From the NCBI GenBank assembly GCA_905250115.1, contig CAJNOI010000086.1, positions 331,109-395,108 of the forward strand: 64,000 nt of DNA, given 5' to 3'. A program made the translations under genes and the position numbers. A model generated the notes under the pieces. That model saw nothing but the letters and a program-made list of their open reading frames with translations, ran no database searches and had not been told where the DNA came from. Below, one piece after another: positions 23,598 through 34,603 of this stretch. This stretch comes from Adineta steineri. Lineage: Eukaryota > Rotifera > Eurotatoria > Adinetida > Adinetidae. Every line of letters begins with the position of its first letter. The stretch's first letter is position 1.

Positions 23598-24068
23598 ACA
23601 GACCGTGACCGACAGAATTTCAAAAACTATCACAGACCGTGACCGACAAAGCATCGTAGAACGTGATCGGCAGGCCTACAAGGACTTTGACAGATGTAAC
23701 GGTGAAACAACATTAATTACAATAGGTATGCTTCAAAGTCATAAATATAAACTATATTTCCTATAAGCAACACCAGTTACATCGTGTTTTACAATTTTAA
23801 TCCCGAAGGGATTGCACTGAAAGCTTTTTAAACTATATTGATAAAAAAACAAATTTTTCTTTATAATAGATAATCCAACTATTGTTATTTAATAATGTTT
23901 TAAATAGAATAAAATTTGTTTCTACGTATAAGGCTTTTCCTATGGACGTTTATATTTTTTATTCAAGTATTTTAATTATTTTTCAGAAGCATTTCCTCAT
24001 TTTATTAATTCTATTTCTATATATTAGATATTTCAAATATATAATTGAATTCAATGCAAACTTCTATC

Positions 24069-25087
24069 ATGATTAATGATCAAATAAAAACCAATGGTTT
24101 TATACTTAGTTCGATTTCTCTTGGCTTTAATACATTTGAATGTTTGATATCATGTATAGTTTTTCTTATTATTATGTATCATCTTTATTATAATCATGTC
24201 AAACGTGAAGATAAAATAACTCTTGTTCTTTGTGGTCATATATATATTCAGCGATTTTAATTAATGCAATAATATTAATATCAATGAGTGTTCGATCAAT
24301 ACTGGGTGATTTGTATAATCAATCTTTTGATTCATCATGGTGTATTTTTTCGGGATATCTAGCTATTGTATTACTTGGTATGTTATACTTGAATTTTCTA
24401 AATCAGATAATTCGAAATAATCGAAATTAAAAAATTCATATATTGTTTTTTAAATAATTCTAGGCATTCTATCGTCTAATTCGAATCGTTTATTTTCGAA
24501 ATAGACGATTTCAATCTTTGAAATTCTATATAATGTTACCATTTATAGAAATAATAATCCTAACATGTATTCTTCTATGTGTTCTTATACCTTTCAATGG
24601 TATAACATATTTACCAAATGATCATTTTTGTTGTTCAACATTCACAAATATTCCTAGTATTCTTTCAACAGCATTTATTGTTTATATAGGTCCATTTTGT
24701 TGTATATTATTTATTTATATACATATAACAAGATTTATTCATCACCAAGGAAATATTCAAACATTAGTAATTAAACAACGACAATCTCGAGATTTAATTA
24801 TTATTCGACGTATTTTAATTATTATTAATTTATTACTTATTTTTGGAATACCTTCAATGGTTCTTATATTTATGTTTATAATAACAGGTGAAGAGAATCC
24901 ATTACTTGCTCGAATTTCATTGTTTCCAGGTAGCGTATCTGGAGCAGTATTGAGTGTAGCATTACTCTTTTGTATTCCACAACTGAAAAATATCGTTTTA
25001 AACTTACGAACAACAAACACAGTGATGCCTGTCAATCAAACCATGCGAGTCGCAGTACATATAAAAACGATTATCGGTACTCAATAG
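24069..25087 (+). pseudogene. Rhodopsin-like 7TM receptor, broken copy
   Basis: TM1 begins after MINDQIKTNG. At about 24245, within a TATATATA run, the frame must shift to continue as SAILINAIILISMSVRSIL (TM2) and GYLAIVLLGMLYLNFLNQ (TM3). The next exon starts at a good acceptor (TTCTAG before GCATTCTATCG, about 24470), but the expected donor after LNQ reads AT instead of GT. The final segment 24470-25087 encodes TM4-TM7. One frameshift plus a lost donor suggest a pseudogene of the bdelloid chemoreceptor-like GPCR type. Confidence 0.6.
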
Positions 25088-26168
25088 CTGTATTTTGTCT
25101 ACAATGTCAATAGTGAAATCAATCTTATGAATATATTCTTATATATTTATTAAATGTGAATTACTTTAACTTTTTTAAGATCTTTCATTTTTATGTGAGT
25201 ATATAAGAGAAGTTATTCTTGTTTATCTATAAATATAAAATTCTTATTGAATATTATTGTTGTAAGTATGATTCGCAGTGAAATCAACATGTTGTCATAT
25301 TTAGTTTTATATTGTTTATTTTCGTTTATTAATGTGTAAAAATAAATAAAGTTCGAGTATTGATTAAACTGTATTATTAAATCTCTAGGTTACAATAACA
25401 CAATAATAATAAGTGTAGAATAGTACAAATGAATGATGATTATGTTTAATGTCAAATGTGTTATCAAATAAAACTTTTATTTTATTCTAAAAAATTAAGT
25501 TTCTATACTTTTGAATATTATTAACAAAAGATTCAAAAGTGATAATTACTCATTTTTGTGTACTCAAACAGTGAGTGCATTACTAGAATCGGTCAGCGTG
25601 TCCGGCCGTTTACACCATAACTTTCGAAAGAAGAGACAAATTTTGATGACATTTTCTACACAATTCAGTCTCATAAAGATCTCGGTCGAGTTCGAACTTG
25701 AGCCTAATTGGACGAGCCATTCTCGAGTTATTTCGAAAATACTGATATTTTCTTATGATCTCCATATACAATTTTTGCAGTACACATAACTCTTGGATAA
25801 GATCCAAAGTTTTCGCATTTATTCTTATTAAACAAGAGTGGGTTGGGCGTTGTTGGCTTCTTTATTCACACCCACACCAACCCTCTTAAAACCGCCCACT
25901 CCTACTATTATTGATAAATATTTCACTCTTTCAAAATATACTAATACCACTTCTATCTTAACTTTATCACATAATTATCTATACATTTTTGGCGGAATAG
26001 AATCAGAAAGATTAGAAGAAATGAAATCGATATCAAATTTCGACTTACTGATATGTGAATAAATGCATCTGTTATATTTCAATTATATTGCCTTAAGATA
26101 TTATTATCTGTGTTTTAGAAATAAAAACACACATTTTTTCATTATATTCGCTTATTCTAAAATCACCT
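25088..26168. other. Intergenic region
   Basis: No gene supported. It has one telomere-like hairpin at 25835-25887. The segment 25560-25800 is less AT-rich than its surroundings but has no recognisable protein or TIR. Confidence 0.5.
25835..25887. repeat. Telomere-like hairpin element
   Basis: AAGAGTGGGTTGGGCGTTG and TTCACACCCACACCAACCCT enclose a short spacer. Confidence 0.6.
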
Positions 26169-27057
26169 ATGACCACAATCAATATCTACTGCTACGTCGT
26201 TTTCATTATTCTTAGGTAAAGAATTATTCATTTTTATCATTCATTCTGTTGACATCAATTCATTTTATATTTTAGTATAATAGGTTTGATTTGTATTCTA
26301 TTTTATATGTTTATATGTATTAGTTTATAACTTTCATAGTTCAAAACAAATCTCAAATATGTAAGAACACAACGCAATATGGTGAATGTTCGACAAACAG
26401 TGCATGTGGATACTTTCATGTAATAGGTGCTCATAACGATACAGGCATTTGTGGTTTCCGCTGGTTAGCATGTTCTCATCTTGTACTGTGTAATTCATCA
26501 GACTATTCATGTTCTCAACCTAATACGACGTGTGTTCAACATCCACAATGTAATGATCTTCCTGTATGTTACCCACTTACAATGACTGATCAAAGTATCT
26601 GTCCACCAATGAAAAGTGAGTGAATCGGTGGATGATAGATGCAACACTCTTATTCACACTCTCAAGATATTTGTAACTATATTTTCCATCTGTTTTAGAT
26701 AAGATCAATCATAAATGGAAACAAAATGCCATCACTGTGGCTGGTGGAAATGGATTAGGACAAGAATTAAATCAACTCAAATATCCTCATGGAATCTTTA
26801 TTGATCAAAAGAAAAATATTTTCATTGCTGATTCTGGCAATCATCGTATTGTTGAATGGAAATATAATGCAGAAGAAGGACAAATCATTGCAGGTGGAAA
26901 TGGACAAGGAAATCAAATGAATCAATTGAATTATTCATCAGCTGTGATTGTTGATCAACAGAATCATTCGATTATCGTTGCTGATCGTTGGAACAGACGA
27001 GTAATCCAATGGGCTATTTCCATGGGGTTTCTACCACGAAAACACACATGTCTCTGA
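26169..27057 (+). pseudogene. Cys-rich / NHL protein, truncated before a scaffold gap
   Basis: A possible leader exon starts at 26169 (hydrophobic, ends at a GTAAAG donor at 26216). A Cys-rich exon of about 90 codons ends at 26615 (CSSDYSC-like spacing, HPQCNDLPVCYP), and a phase-1 intron leads to 26699. Two NHL repeats follow (VAGGNGLGQELNQLKYPHGI; IIAGGNGQGNQMNQLNYSSA). After VIQW at about 27011 the sequence leaves the family pattern and hits a stop at 27055-27057, 57 bases before an N gap. The propeller is therefore truncated, either by a real rearrangement or by misassembly at the gap. How the upstream exons join is uncertain. Confidence 0.55.
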
Positions 27058-27113
27058 AATCGTGTGAAAAGTATCTCATCTTGTACATATCTATAAGTTA
27101 TATTTATGGTAAA

Positions 27114-27213
27114 NNNNNNNNNNNNNNNNNNNNNNNNNNNNNNNNNNNNNNNNNNNNNNNNNNNNNNNNNNNNNNNNNNNNNNNNNNNNNNNNNNNNNNN
27201 NNNNNNNNNNNNN
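27114..27213. other. Scaffold gap (100 N)
   Basis: Exactly 100 undetermined bases, the usual placeholder for a gap of unknown size. Order and content across it are not guaranteed. Confidence 0.99.
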
Positions 27214-28087
27214 TCGATAACCCCCTTCACATATTATATCATTCGCTGTAGAAACAAATTCTGCATTCAACACAGCACAGGTTCAATAGCGAGTGTGAAC
27301 AAGGAAAATCGAATCCACTGCTGACTTTCATCACGTATTTTTATTAATACTATTGACTGTTACGGATGAGAGTGGTAGAGATGACTACGGTCTATCGTGA
27401 GTCAAACACACCAATTCGGTTTCATTAGAATGAGTGTTCAAAAACCGTCAGTCATACCTATTTCTATTGGATGTGTCGGTGTATGCAGACATCTATGAGA
27501 TATTGTATGAAAATGGTATCCTTGCTCGCACCTTCAATCGATAGAATGATCACTGTTTGTATTAGATGTCTACTAAAAACTGCTTTTCTTCAACTTAATG
27601 CAACCTTCAAGGCCGATGAAACTTCAAAATAAACACTTTATTCCGCTGAAATATTGTGAGAAGGTTTTTTTTTCTTTCCAAGATTTGTCCATCTATGAGT
27701 ACTTTCATAACAAAACAATCTGAAGAGTATTAAAAACAGCATACATTATGTATATAAACTGATGTTGCTTACTCTTGCTTCTGTTCGGGAAATAATCAGT
27801 AGCGTCGGAAGAAAAGTAAGTGTAGTGAGTGAAATGCGACGCATCAGACTATAGCTCCCAAAAGAAGTTTCAACTCCCAAAAAAAAGTTTGTCTTTTGAT
27901 AGAATAGCAGATGAGTGTTCATATGAATGGAAGATATAAATGTTATGCTCATCGCTCATTCACATAGATAACAGCATATAAATGCTTCCAGATTTGGAGA
28001 ATAATGCATTTAAAGAATGTTTGCTTTTTGTATTTAGTTTAGAAGAAAGCGGACACATACAATACCACAAAGCAGTAAAACATCAAC
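27214..28087. other. Upstream region of the first Cys-rich membrane protein gene
   Basis: From about 27480 the DNA matches 29925-30556 upstream of the second copy (for example GATGTCTACT, TTTCCAAGATTTGT, GCGACGCATCAGACTATAGC). Such conservation would fit a duplicated promoter/5'-UTR. No separate gene seen. Confidence 0.55.
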
Positions 28088-28905
28088 ATGTAAGTAAATT
28101 TAATCACATAACTATATTATATATTTTGTCAATTTTTAAAATAGGTCCGGACCAGTAAGATCAGAACCAGCTAACACTTACCATTTTGAAAATACATTTG
28201 CTCCGTTAAGTGGTGAGCGTGTAATCAAAGTATATGAGTGTAACGAGGGATGCTCAAGTTGTTGTGGACCAAAAACAAAAATTGCACTTACTGATCGTCG
28301 AATTATCGCTCGGCACCAACAACCAGGTAAATGCTGTGGTGAAGGTGCTCACATTGATACAAGTATATTCTTACGCGACATCGAGTTAATAGGCGAAGCA
28401 GGCCAAGGAAAACAGGATTCCTGTTTAGTTCTTCTTGTTGCCATTCTTAGCTGTACATGGCCTTGCTTACTTTGTGGTATGTGTTGTAGCTGCTGTGGTG
28501 ATCGACCTAAAGTGCTTCACGTCAAAGGTGGATTTGGTGGCGAAGCATTGACCTTCAAGAATACGGAACTAAAAACTGCTGCAAACGATTTATCAGCAAT
28601 GATTCTGCCATTCAAAAGTTCATAATAAAGCTGATCGTTAGTTAATTTTTTATTTAAGAACATTTCACATTTATCTTAATCTTAATCTTAAATGTATTTT
28701 TACTATTATAAGGTGATTTTTCATCGCTTCTACTATTTTTTCTTCCAACATAAATATATTAACATTCCTATCTTGATTCTTCGTATAGAATTATGTAATA
28801 AAACAATATAGTCACTAAATAAGTGTCATATGTAAGTGATGAATTATGATTTGATTGTCAATATAGAAGATCTCTTAATTATTTCAGAAAAAATCATATT
28901 GGCTA
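27480..28905 (+). repeat. Tandem duplication, unit 1 (unit 2 at about 29925-31340)
   Basis: About 1.4 kb covering upstream DNA, the split-start gene and 3' flank recurs about 2.44 kb downstream in the same orientation. The 3' end lies just after AATTATTTCAGAAA in both units. Confidence 0.8.
28088..28625 (+). CDS. Cys-rich membrane-associated protein with split start codon, copy 1
   Basis: The ATG is interrupted by an intron: AT at 28088-28089, a 55-nt GTAAGT..ATAG intron (28090-28144), then G at 28145, giving MSGPVRSEP and a 160-residue protein. The middle reads YECNEGCSSCCGPKTKIALT followed by DRRIIARHQQP and DTSIFLRDIELIGE. A hydrophobic hairpin (LVLLVAILSCTWPCLLCGMC) follows, then VLHVKGGFGGE. 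The pattern resembles a PH-like fold (ALTDRRII, IFLRDIELI) with an inserted membrane hairpin and Cys clusters; I do not recognise a named family. AATAAA overlaps the stop codon (28624-28629). Confidence 0.75.
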
Positions 28906-30556
28906 TTGTAATAGAAACATGGAGTAAAAGAGTGTAGGTGCATGTGAATGAAAGTGAATCTATTGATGTAGCAACATCGTTGTTGATGTAATCTTAGGTA
29001 AATATTAGTATGATATGTGTATGAGTGTAGTTATGGGTACGAGTTGTGAGACGATACAACCCACACCTTACTGCTGTCGACAATTTCTGGAAGCGTCGAA
29101 TGCTTTTTTTTAATTCGATTAAATTTCATTCATTTTATTTCATTATAGTAACTGGTTCAAATACGAAAAATTCATTTACAACTGTTTTTACTTATTTTAT
29201 TTCAGATATTATTTAATTCGTAAAAATCCTATGCATTCATAATCAGAACTATTATTTTCTAATAGTATTTTTTTATCATAATACTTAAAATTAAAGATTC
29301 TACAGGCACTGAAAATCTTATTATTCTGCAAGGGCATTGACACTACATGCAATATCCCTCAACAAAGACATTGAGCTGTTGCTAAGAGTAGCTTGTATTT
29401 TTAAAGTCTTATATACGAGCAGGGTTACCAGATCTTCCAGATTTTGCAAGCTTTTCTGTTTTTGTTCCGGTTTTTGGGTATTTTTCATATAAAAATTTAT
29501 GTTTCAGCTGCTTATTTATATTTTAGAAAGTTTTACTAATTTTATAGAAGTGTTGTGCTCCCTTCTATTAGGCTCTAACGACCAGTCGTTTTTCTTCATT
29601 CTAGTCTATAATTCTTTTTATGTAGTCTATTAATAACAATAAAACAAATCGCTTGTATTTTGAATTTATCTTTCTTTTACAAATTCAGAATATTTGATTA
29701 AAGTGAAGAAGTTGAACCATCATCAACAAAAACAATAAACGAGAAAAAAAGAGAGGAATATTTCAATATGAATGGTTAAGGGAATTCACATTTGTAAAGG
29801 AAAATAATTTTGATATTTTTCTGATGGAAATATATTTTGTAAACATTAAGAATCAGGCTACTGATACTGTGGTTGAAAAATTGAACTTTATTGAATTAGA
29901 ATGGTCCCTAAAAAATTTTCCGACATCTGTAAGATAATGTATGAAAAAGGCATCTATATTTACACCCTCAATCGAGTGAACGACCATTATTTGTGTTAGA
30001 TGTCTACTGGGAACTGGTTTTTTCCAACTTAATGCAACTCTCAACGTCGATCAAACTTCAATATGAACATTTTAATTTGCTAAAATATTGTCGGAAGTTT
30101 TTTTCTTTCCAAGATTTGTTCCCGTATGAATGCCATCATTAGCAAACAATCTGAAGAATAATTACTTAAGAGCGCAGACGTTATGTATACAAAACTCATG
30201 TTGCGTGCTTTTGTTTCCGTTTGTAGAAGAATTAATAGTGTCGGAAGAAAAGTAAGTGTAGTGAGTGAAATGCGACGCATCAGACTATAGCTCCCAACGG
30301 AAGTTGCAACTTCCGAGAAAAAATTTTTTTGTCGTTTAATAGAATAGTGGATGAGTGTTCATGTGAATGGAAGATATAAATGTAATGTTTATCATTCGAT
30401 CACATAGATACCAGCATATAAATGCTTCCAGATTTGGAGAATAATGAATCTAAAGATTGTTTTCTTTTTGTATTTAGTTTAGAAGAAATCGGACACATAC
30501 AATACCACAAAGCAGTAAAACATATTTACGTATCAGCTGAACTAGAAAACCTCAAC
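28626..30556. other. Intergenic spacer between the duplicated genes
   Basis: No gene supported. It has degenerate telomere-like tracts at about 28930-28960 and 29026-29073 (GTGTATGAGTGTAGTTATGG answered by ACAACCCACACC). From about 29925 it is the second duplication unit. Confidence 0.5.
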
Positions 30557-31340
30557 ATGTGAGTAAACTTAATAATATAACTATATTATGAATTTTATCG
30601 TTTTTCTTTAAATAGGTCCGGTCCAATAACATTCGCGCCAGTTAATACCTTTCATTTTGAAAATACATTTGCTCCGTTGAGTGGTGAGCGTGTAATCAAA
30701 TTATATGAGTGTAACGAAGGATGTTCAAGCTGTTGTGGACCAAAAACAAAAATTGCACTTACTGATCGTAGAATTATAGCTCGACACCAACAACCAAATG
30801 TGTGCTGTGCTGAAGGTGCTCACGTTGATACAAGTATTTTCTTACGTGACATCGAGCTAATAGGCGAAGCTGGTCGAGAAAAACAGAACTCCTGTTTAAT
30901 TATTCTTATTGCCATTCTTAGCTGTACATGGCCTTGCTTATGTTGTGCTATGTGCTGTGGTGATCAACCTAAAGTGCTGCACGTCAAAGGTGGATTTGGT
31001 GACGAAGGATTGATCTTCAGTAGAACTGAAATAATTACTGCTGCAAACGATTTATCAGCAATGATTCTACCGTTCAAAAATTTACAATAAAGCTGATCGT
31101 TAGTTAAATATTCATTCAAAAACATTTCACATTTATCTTAATCTTGAACTTATTTCTTCTATTGTTTTTTTTTCTCTTAACATAAATATATTAATACTCT
31201 TATTTTGATTCGTCATATAGAATTATGTAATAAAAGAATATAGTCACTAAATAAGTGTCATATGTAAGTGATGAATTATGCTTTAATGGTCTATGTAGAG
31301 GATCTCTTAATTATTTCAGAAACGATCATATTGATTTTTC
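29925..31340 (+). repeat. Tandem duplication, unit 2
   Basis: Direct copy of 27480-28905, containing the second split-start gene. See unit 1. Confidence 0.8.
30557..31090 (+). CDS. Cys-rich membrane-associated protein with split start codon, copy 2
   Basis: Same structure as the gene at 28088: AT at 30557-30558, a 57-nt GTGAGT..ATAG intron (30559-30615), then G at 30616, giving MSGPITFAPVNTF and 158 residues. Shared motifs include the Cys-rich lead, ALTDRRIIARHQQP and LRDIELIGEAG. Copy 2 has a shorter Cys cluster after the hairpin (CAMCCGDQP rather than CGMCCSCCGDRP). Differences are scattered and the frame is intact in both, so both are probably functional. AATAAA again overlaps the stop (31086-31091). 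An internal Met is unlikely to be used, because the spliced start restores about 20 conserved N-terminal residues. Confidence 0.75.
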
Positions 31341-31822
31341 TTGTTATCAATAAGATAGATCAAGAAAATCAAGCATAAAGTTAGATAAACTATGTGCATC
31401 AACAAATTTCTTTTTACGTTTAACTTGTACTATGTAGATTAATTCGTCTAATGTTAGTTCGGGAATCTGCTCATTAACATTATCCTAGTCAATTCGCGAA
31501 GAATACATACAAAAATGAAGTTTGATAATATCAAATTTTTTGGAAAATTATTCATAAGCATCCGCAGTAGCATCACAAATTGTTTCCATAATCTTAACCA
31601 TTTTTTCTGATGAAAGTAGTTTTAGGAAGACAGAGAATCTATTTAGTTCTATTTTTATCTATTGTATATTAATCATTGTATTGACACAAACATATGAGTA
31701 ACATATATGCTGACATAAGAGTTTTACTTTTCTTTCTTATCAATATAAGAATGAGTAAAGAAAAGAACGAGTTTTATATCATAATAAAACAACAACACTA
31801 TTTTCATCCATTAAACGCATAA
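31091..31822. other. Intergenic region
   Basis: The first ~250 bp belongs to the duplication unit. The rest is AT-rich and precedes the acyltransferase gene. Nothing else seen. Confidence 0.5.
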
Positions 31823-33304
31823 ATGACTGATAAAGAACAATTGACCCATATTCAAAATAATAATTTACATCAAATATCCAATGTATCAATTGAAATACCT
31901 CTTATAAATGAATCTCCAATATCACCAACAACTGAAACAATAATAAAACAAAATACTCATTCAAAATTATTATATTTAGATGGTCTTCGTGGAATACTTT
32001 GTTTAATTGTTGTATTTAGTCATTCAATTTTAATGGGTAAAACAACTCATGAAGAAAATTTCTCAATATTTTTTCGTCCATGGATACAACATTCACCTTT
32101 ACGTTTATTTCTCGCTGGAGAATTTGCTGTAGCTGGATTTTTCGTACTATCAGGATGTGTCCTCGTACGACGTTATTTCGAACATTCAAATAATATTCAT
32201 ATTTTAATCGGTGGTTTAATTCGTCGATTTCCAAGATTATTCATACCATCAACAATTGCTTTATTATGTTATTTTTCTATATTTCATTTTCGACCATTTT
32301 ACGGTTATAATGAATGTCATGAAATTGGTGAAGGTACAGTTAATATAGAAGAAATTAATCTTGGTTATGCACTTTTAAATACATTTGGACAATATTTTTG
32401 GATGCCAGCATTATATACAATTCAATGGACAATGCAAATTGAATTTATATTTTCGATTCTAATTTATTTCATCGCGTTTTTAGTTACACGATCGTTTATT
32501 TATCGTTATCGAATAATAATTTATATATTACTTATATTTATTTTACCTATAGTATGGTTAGTTAGTCATGAAAGTATTCCAAGACCAGTTCAATATCTTC
32601 AACCATTTGTTTTCGGAATTTTCTTGAGTGATTTAGATGCGAATGGTTTACTAAATTTTTGTCATACAATGAAAAGATATTGGTTAATTTTAATTAAGAT
32701 TATTTTAATTCTATTAACAATATATTTTGGTTCATATCCAGTATTTAATACAGATGTAATAAATGGTCATGGAACATTATGGTCACCATTTGGATGGATG
32801 TTTGGTTGGTTTTGGATATCGTTTGGAAGTTTTTGTTTATTAATATTAATAATGATTTCAAAAAATATTCAAAATTTTCTATCAACAAAAATAATTCAAT
32901 TTATTGGAAAAATATCTTTTAGTATCTATCTTACTCATTATATTATATTATGTATAATCGATACGTCATTTGTACAATGGACAGCTTCATATTTAGGACG
33001 AGATTTAGCTGTTATTATAGGATTAATAATATTTGCTTTACCAATTACTATATTTATATCATATGGATTCTATATATTTGTTGATGCTCCTGCAGTACAT
33101 ATGTCACATTGGCTTTATTTTATTATTTGTAATCGGTGTTTGAAATTAGATAAACGTCCACAACCAATACGACGATATATATGGATTAGTCTTTTAATAC
33201 TTTTTATAATTTCAATCATTATAGGTTCAATTCCTGCTCGACAAGGATATAGTAGATGTGATAAACATTTCTATGAAAATTCAACTTTAACTATACCTAT
33301 CTGA
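31823..33304 (+). CDS. Acyltransferase 3 family membrane protein
   Basis: An intronless 493-residue frame. After a polar N-terminus of about 50 residues comes the family signature YLDGLRGILCLIVVFSHS, with His in the first TM as expected for the catalytic region. FAVAGFFVLSGCVLVRRYFE, LIRRFPRLFIPS and about ten TM helices follow. The family (OafA/NRF-6-like, PF01757) transfers acyl groups from acyl-CoA to sugars or lipids across a membrane. There is no N-terminal NRF domain and no C-terminal SGNH domain, so it is closer to the short bacterial/fungal type than to nematode NRF-6. Lack of introns in an intron-rich neighbourhood would fit a horizontal origin, but does not prove it. Confidence 0.82.
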   Translation: MTDKEQLTHIQNNNLHQISNVSIEIPLINESPISPTTETIIKQNTHSKLLYLDGLRGILCLIVVFSHSILMGKTTHEENFSIFFRPWIQHSPLRLFLAGEFAVAGFFVLSGCVLVRRYFEHSNNIHILIGGLIRRFPRLFIPSTIALLCYFSIFHFRPFYGYNECHEIGEGTVNIEEINLGYALLNTFGQYFWMPALYTIQWTMQIEFIFSILIYFIAFLVTRSFIYRYRIIIYILLIFILPIVWLVSHESIPRPVQYLQPFVFGIFLSDLDANGLLNFCHTMKRYWLILIKIILILLTIYFGSYPVFNTDVINGHGTLWSPFGWMFGWFWISFGSFCLLILIMISKNIQNFLSTKIIQFIGKISFSIYLTHYIILCIIDTSFVQWTASYLGRDLAVIIGLIIFALPITIFISYGFYIFVDAPAVHMSHWLYFIICNRCLKLDKRPQPIRRYIWISLLILFIISIIIGSIPARQGYSRCDKHFYENSTLTIPI

Positions 33305-34162
33305 ATTAGTATAATTTACACATATATCAATAATAAACTATCATATTAAATTTACTCCAGTTTACATCGTCTTTCATTAAATTTTTATTAGTAGTATTTT
33401 GCTTGACTTGTAATTAATGATTAATATTCTTTTCTATAAGAAAGATTCAGATGTGCATGCCAATCAACTCGTAGAAATTTGTGCTAAACAGTATGTCTAT
33501 AGATTTCGAATTTCTTTTATATTATAGAATTTATATATGTGATGTACAATGACAACTAACTAACAAACAATATTCATCATGTGTAATTAACTACTGAGAT
33601 GAGATTACTCGTTGAGAAGAATCAATTTTTATCGACACCTACACCTTCAGTCTTTAGTTCTATACACAGAGTTACAATGGTGATAATACAATCGAAGAAG
33701 TGATGGTATTTTAAAACATTGTTTCATTATGATTTCAAATGAATGCGTAAACAATCTATATGAGTAAAAATATATATTTTATTTTATCTGATTATGATTT
33801 TTATTCTATTCGATGATTGATCGAAACGAATGATCAACAATAACACTGGCTTGATTAGTTGAGTATCAATGAGAAATCGTATTTAAATACATAAGACTAT
33901 TTATGTGTTTTATTCACTGCATCGTTTAACTTTTCTTCTTTGTAAAATATCAGTATGAGATAAATATATATATAATATTTCATTACTGACATTAAAATTT
34001 TATTAAATACAAAAAAAAAGTATCAACAAATATACAAAAAAGAATTCTATAGACATTATTTAATAATGTTAATTAGACGTATTGTGACGAAAATTGTATG
34101 ATACATCCCAACTATCATCTGTAAAACAACGAAGAATAACATTAATAATATTTGAACCATTA
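33305..34162. other. Intergenic region
   Basis: AT-rich; no gene or clear repeat. A lone C-rich telomere-like tract (GACACCTACACCTTCAG) lies at about 33635. Confidence 0.5.
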
Positions 34163-34603
34163 TTAGTGGTTATAAATGGTAACATTCTGTTTTGGTGGTT
34201 CACCAGATCCTTCACCAGAACCTTCACCGGAACCTTCACCGGAACCTTCACCAGATCCATCACCAGATCCTTCACCTGATCCTTCACCGGATCCGTCACC
34301 AGAACCTTCACCTGATCCTTCACCGGAACCTTCACCTGATCCTTCACCGGATCCGTCACCAGATCCATCATCTAACCCTTTGCCTGATCCTTCACCGCAA
34401 CCTTCACCTGATCCGTCACCAGAACCTTCACCAGATCCATCACCAGATCCATCACCTGATCCGTCACCGGATCCTTCAACAGCAAGCGCTGGTATTTTTG
34501 ATGTATCACTATCTTGTCGTGATTCAATTGGCTTTGTTGCTGCAAAATTAATACATATAATAGCTATGCTGATGTAAAACAACCATGTATAATGATGAAA
34601 CAT
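34163..34603 (-). CDS. Secreted acidic Ser-Gly repeat protein (proteoglycan-core-like)
   Basis: 146 residues. A signal peptide (about residues 1-22, YISIAIICINFAATKP) and a short polar lead precede about 85 residues of GSGDGSGEGSG-type dipeptide repeats, then PPKQNVTIYNH with an N-glycosylation site. Ser-Gly flanked by Asp/Glu is the classic glycosaminoglycan attachment context, as in serglycin-like and chondroitin proteoglycan cores. The minus frame is preferred because only it has a signal peptide and a low-complexity composition of known biological type. The plus-strand frames over it (SPDPSPEPSP; RNLHRNLHQ) are shadows. Confidence 0.65.
   Translation of the reverse strand: MFHHYTWLFYISIAIICINFAATKPIESRQDSDTSKIPALAVEGSGDGSGDGSGDGSGEGSGDGSGEGCGEGSGKGLDDGSGDGSGEGSGEGSGEGSGEGSGDGSGEGSGEGSGDGSGEGSGEGSGEGSGEGSGEPPKQNVTIYNH

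Larger units (their letters stand above)
20082..24044. other. Gene-poor region rich in telomere-like and tandem repeats
   Basis: No gene supported over about 4 kb. It holds three telomere-like hairpins (20398-20468, 20603-20665, 20806-20884), a two-unit tandem repeat (about 21465-21725) and a C24 run beside a small repeat (23574-23670). The rest is very AT-rich. Short frames such as 22035-22253 have no recognisable features. Confidence 0.55.

Noticed and set aside
34176..34577. Plus-strand frames of Pro-Ser-Asp and His-Leu-Asn repeats
   Set aside because: Shadows of the minus-strand Ser-Gly repeat gene; only the minus frame has a signal peptide.
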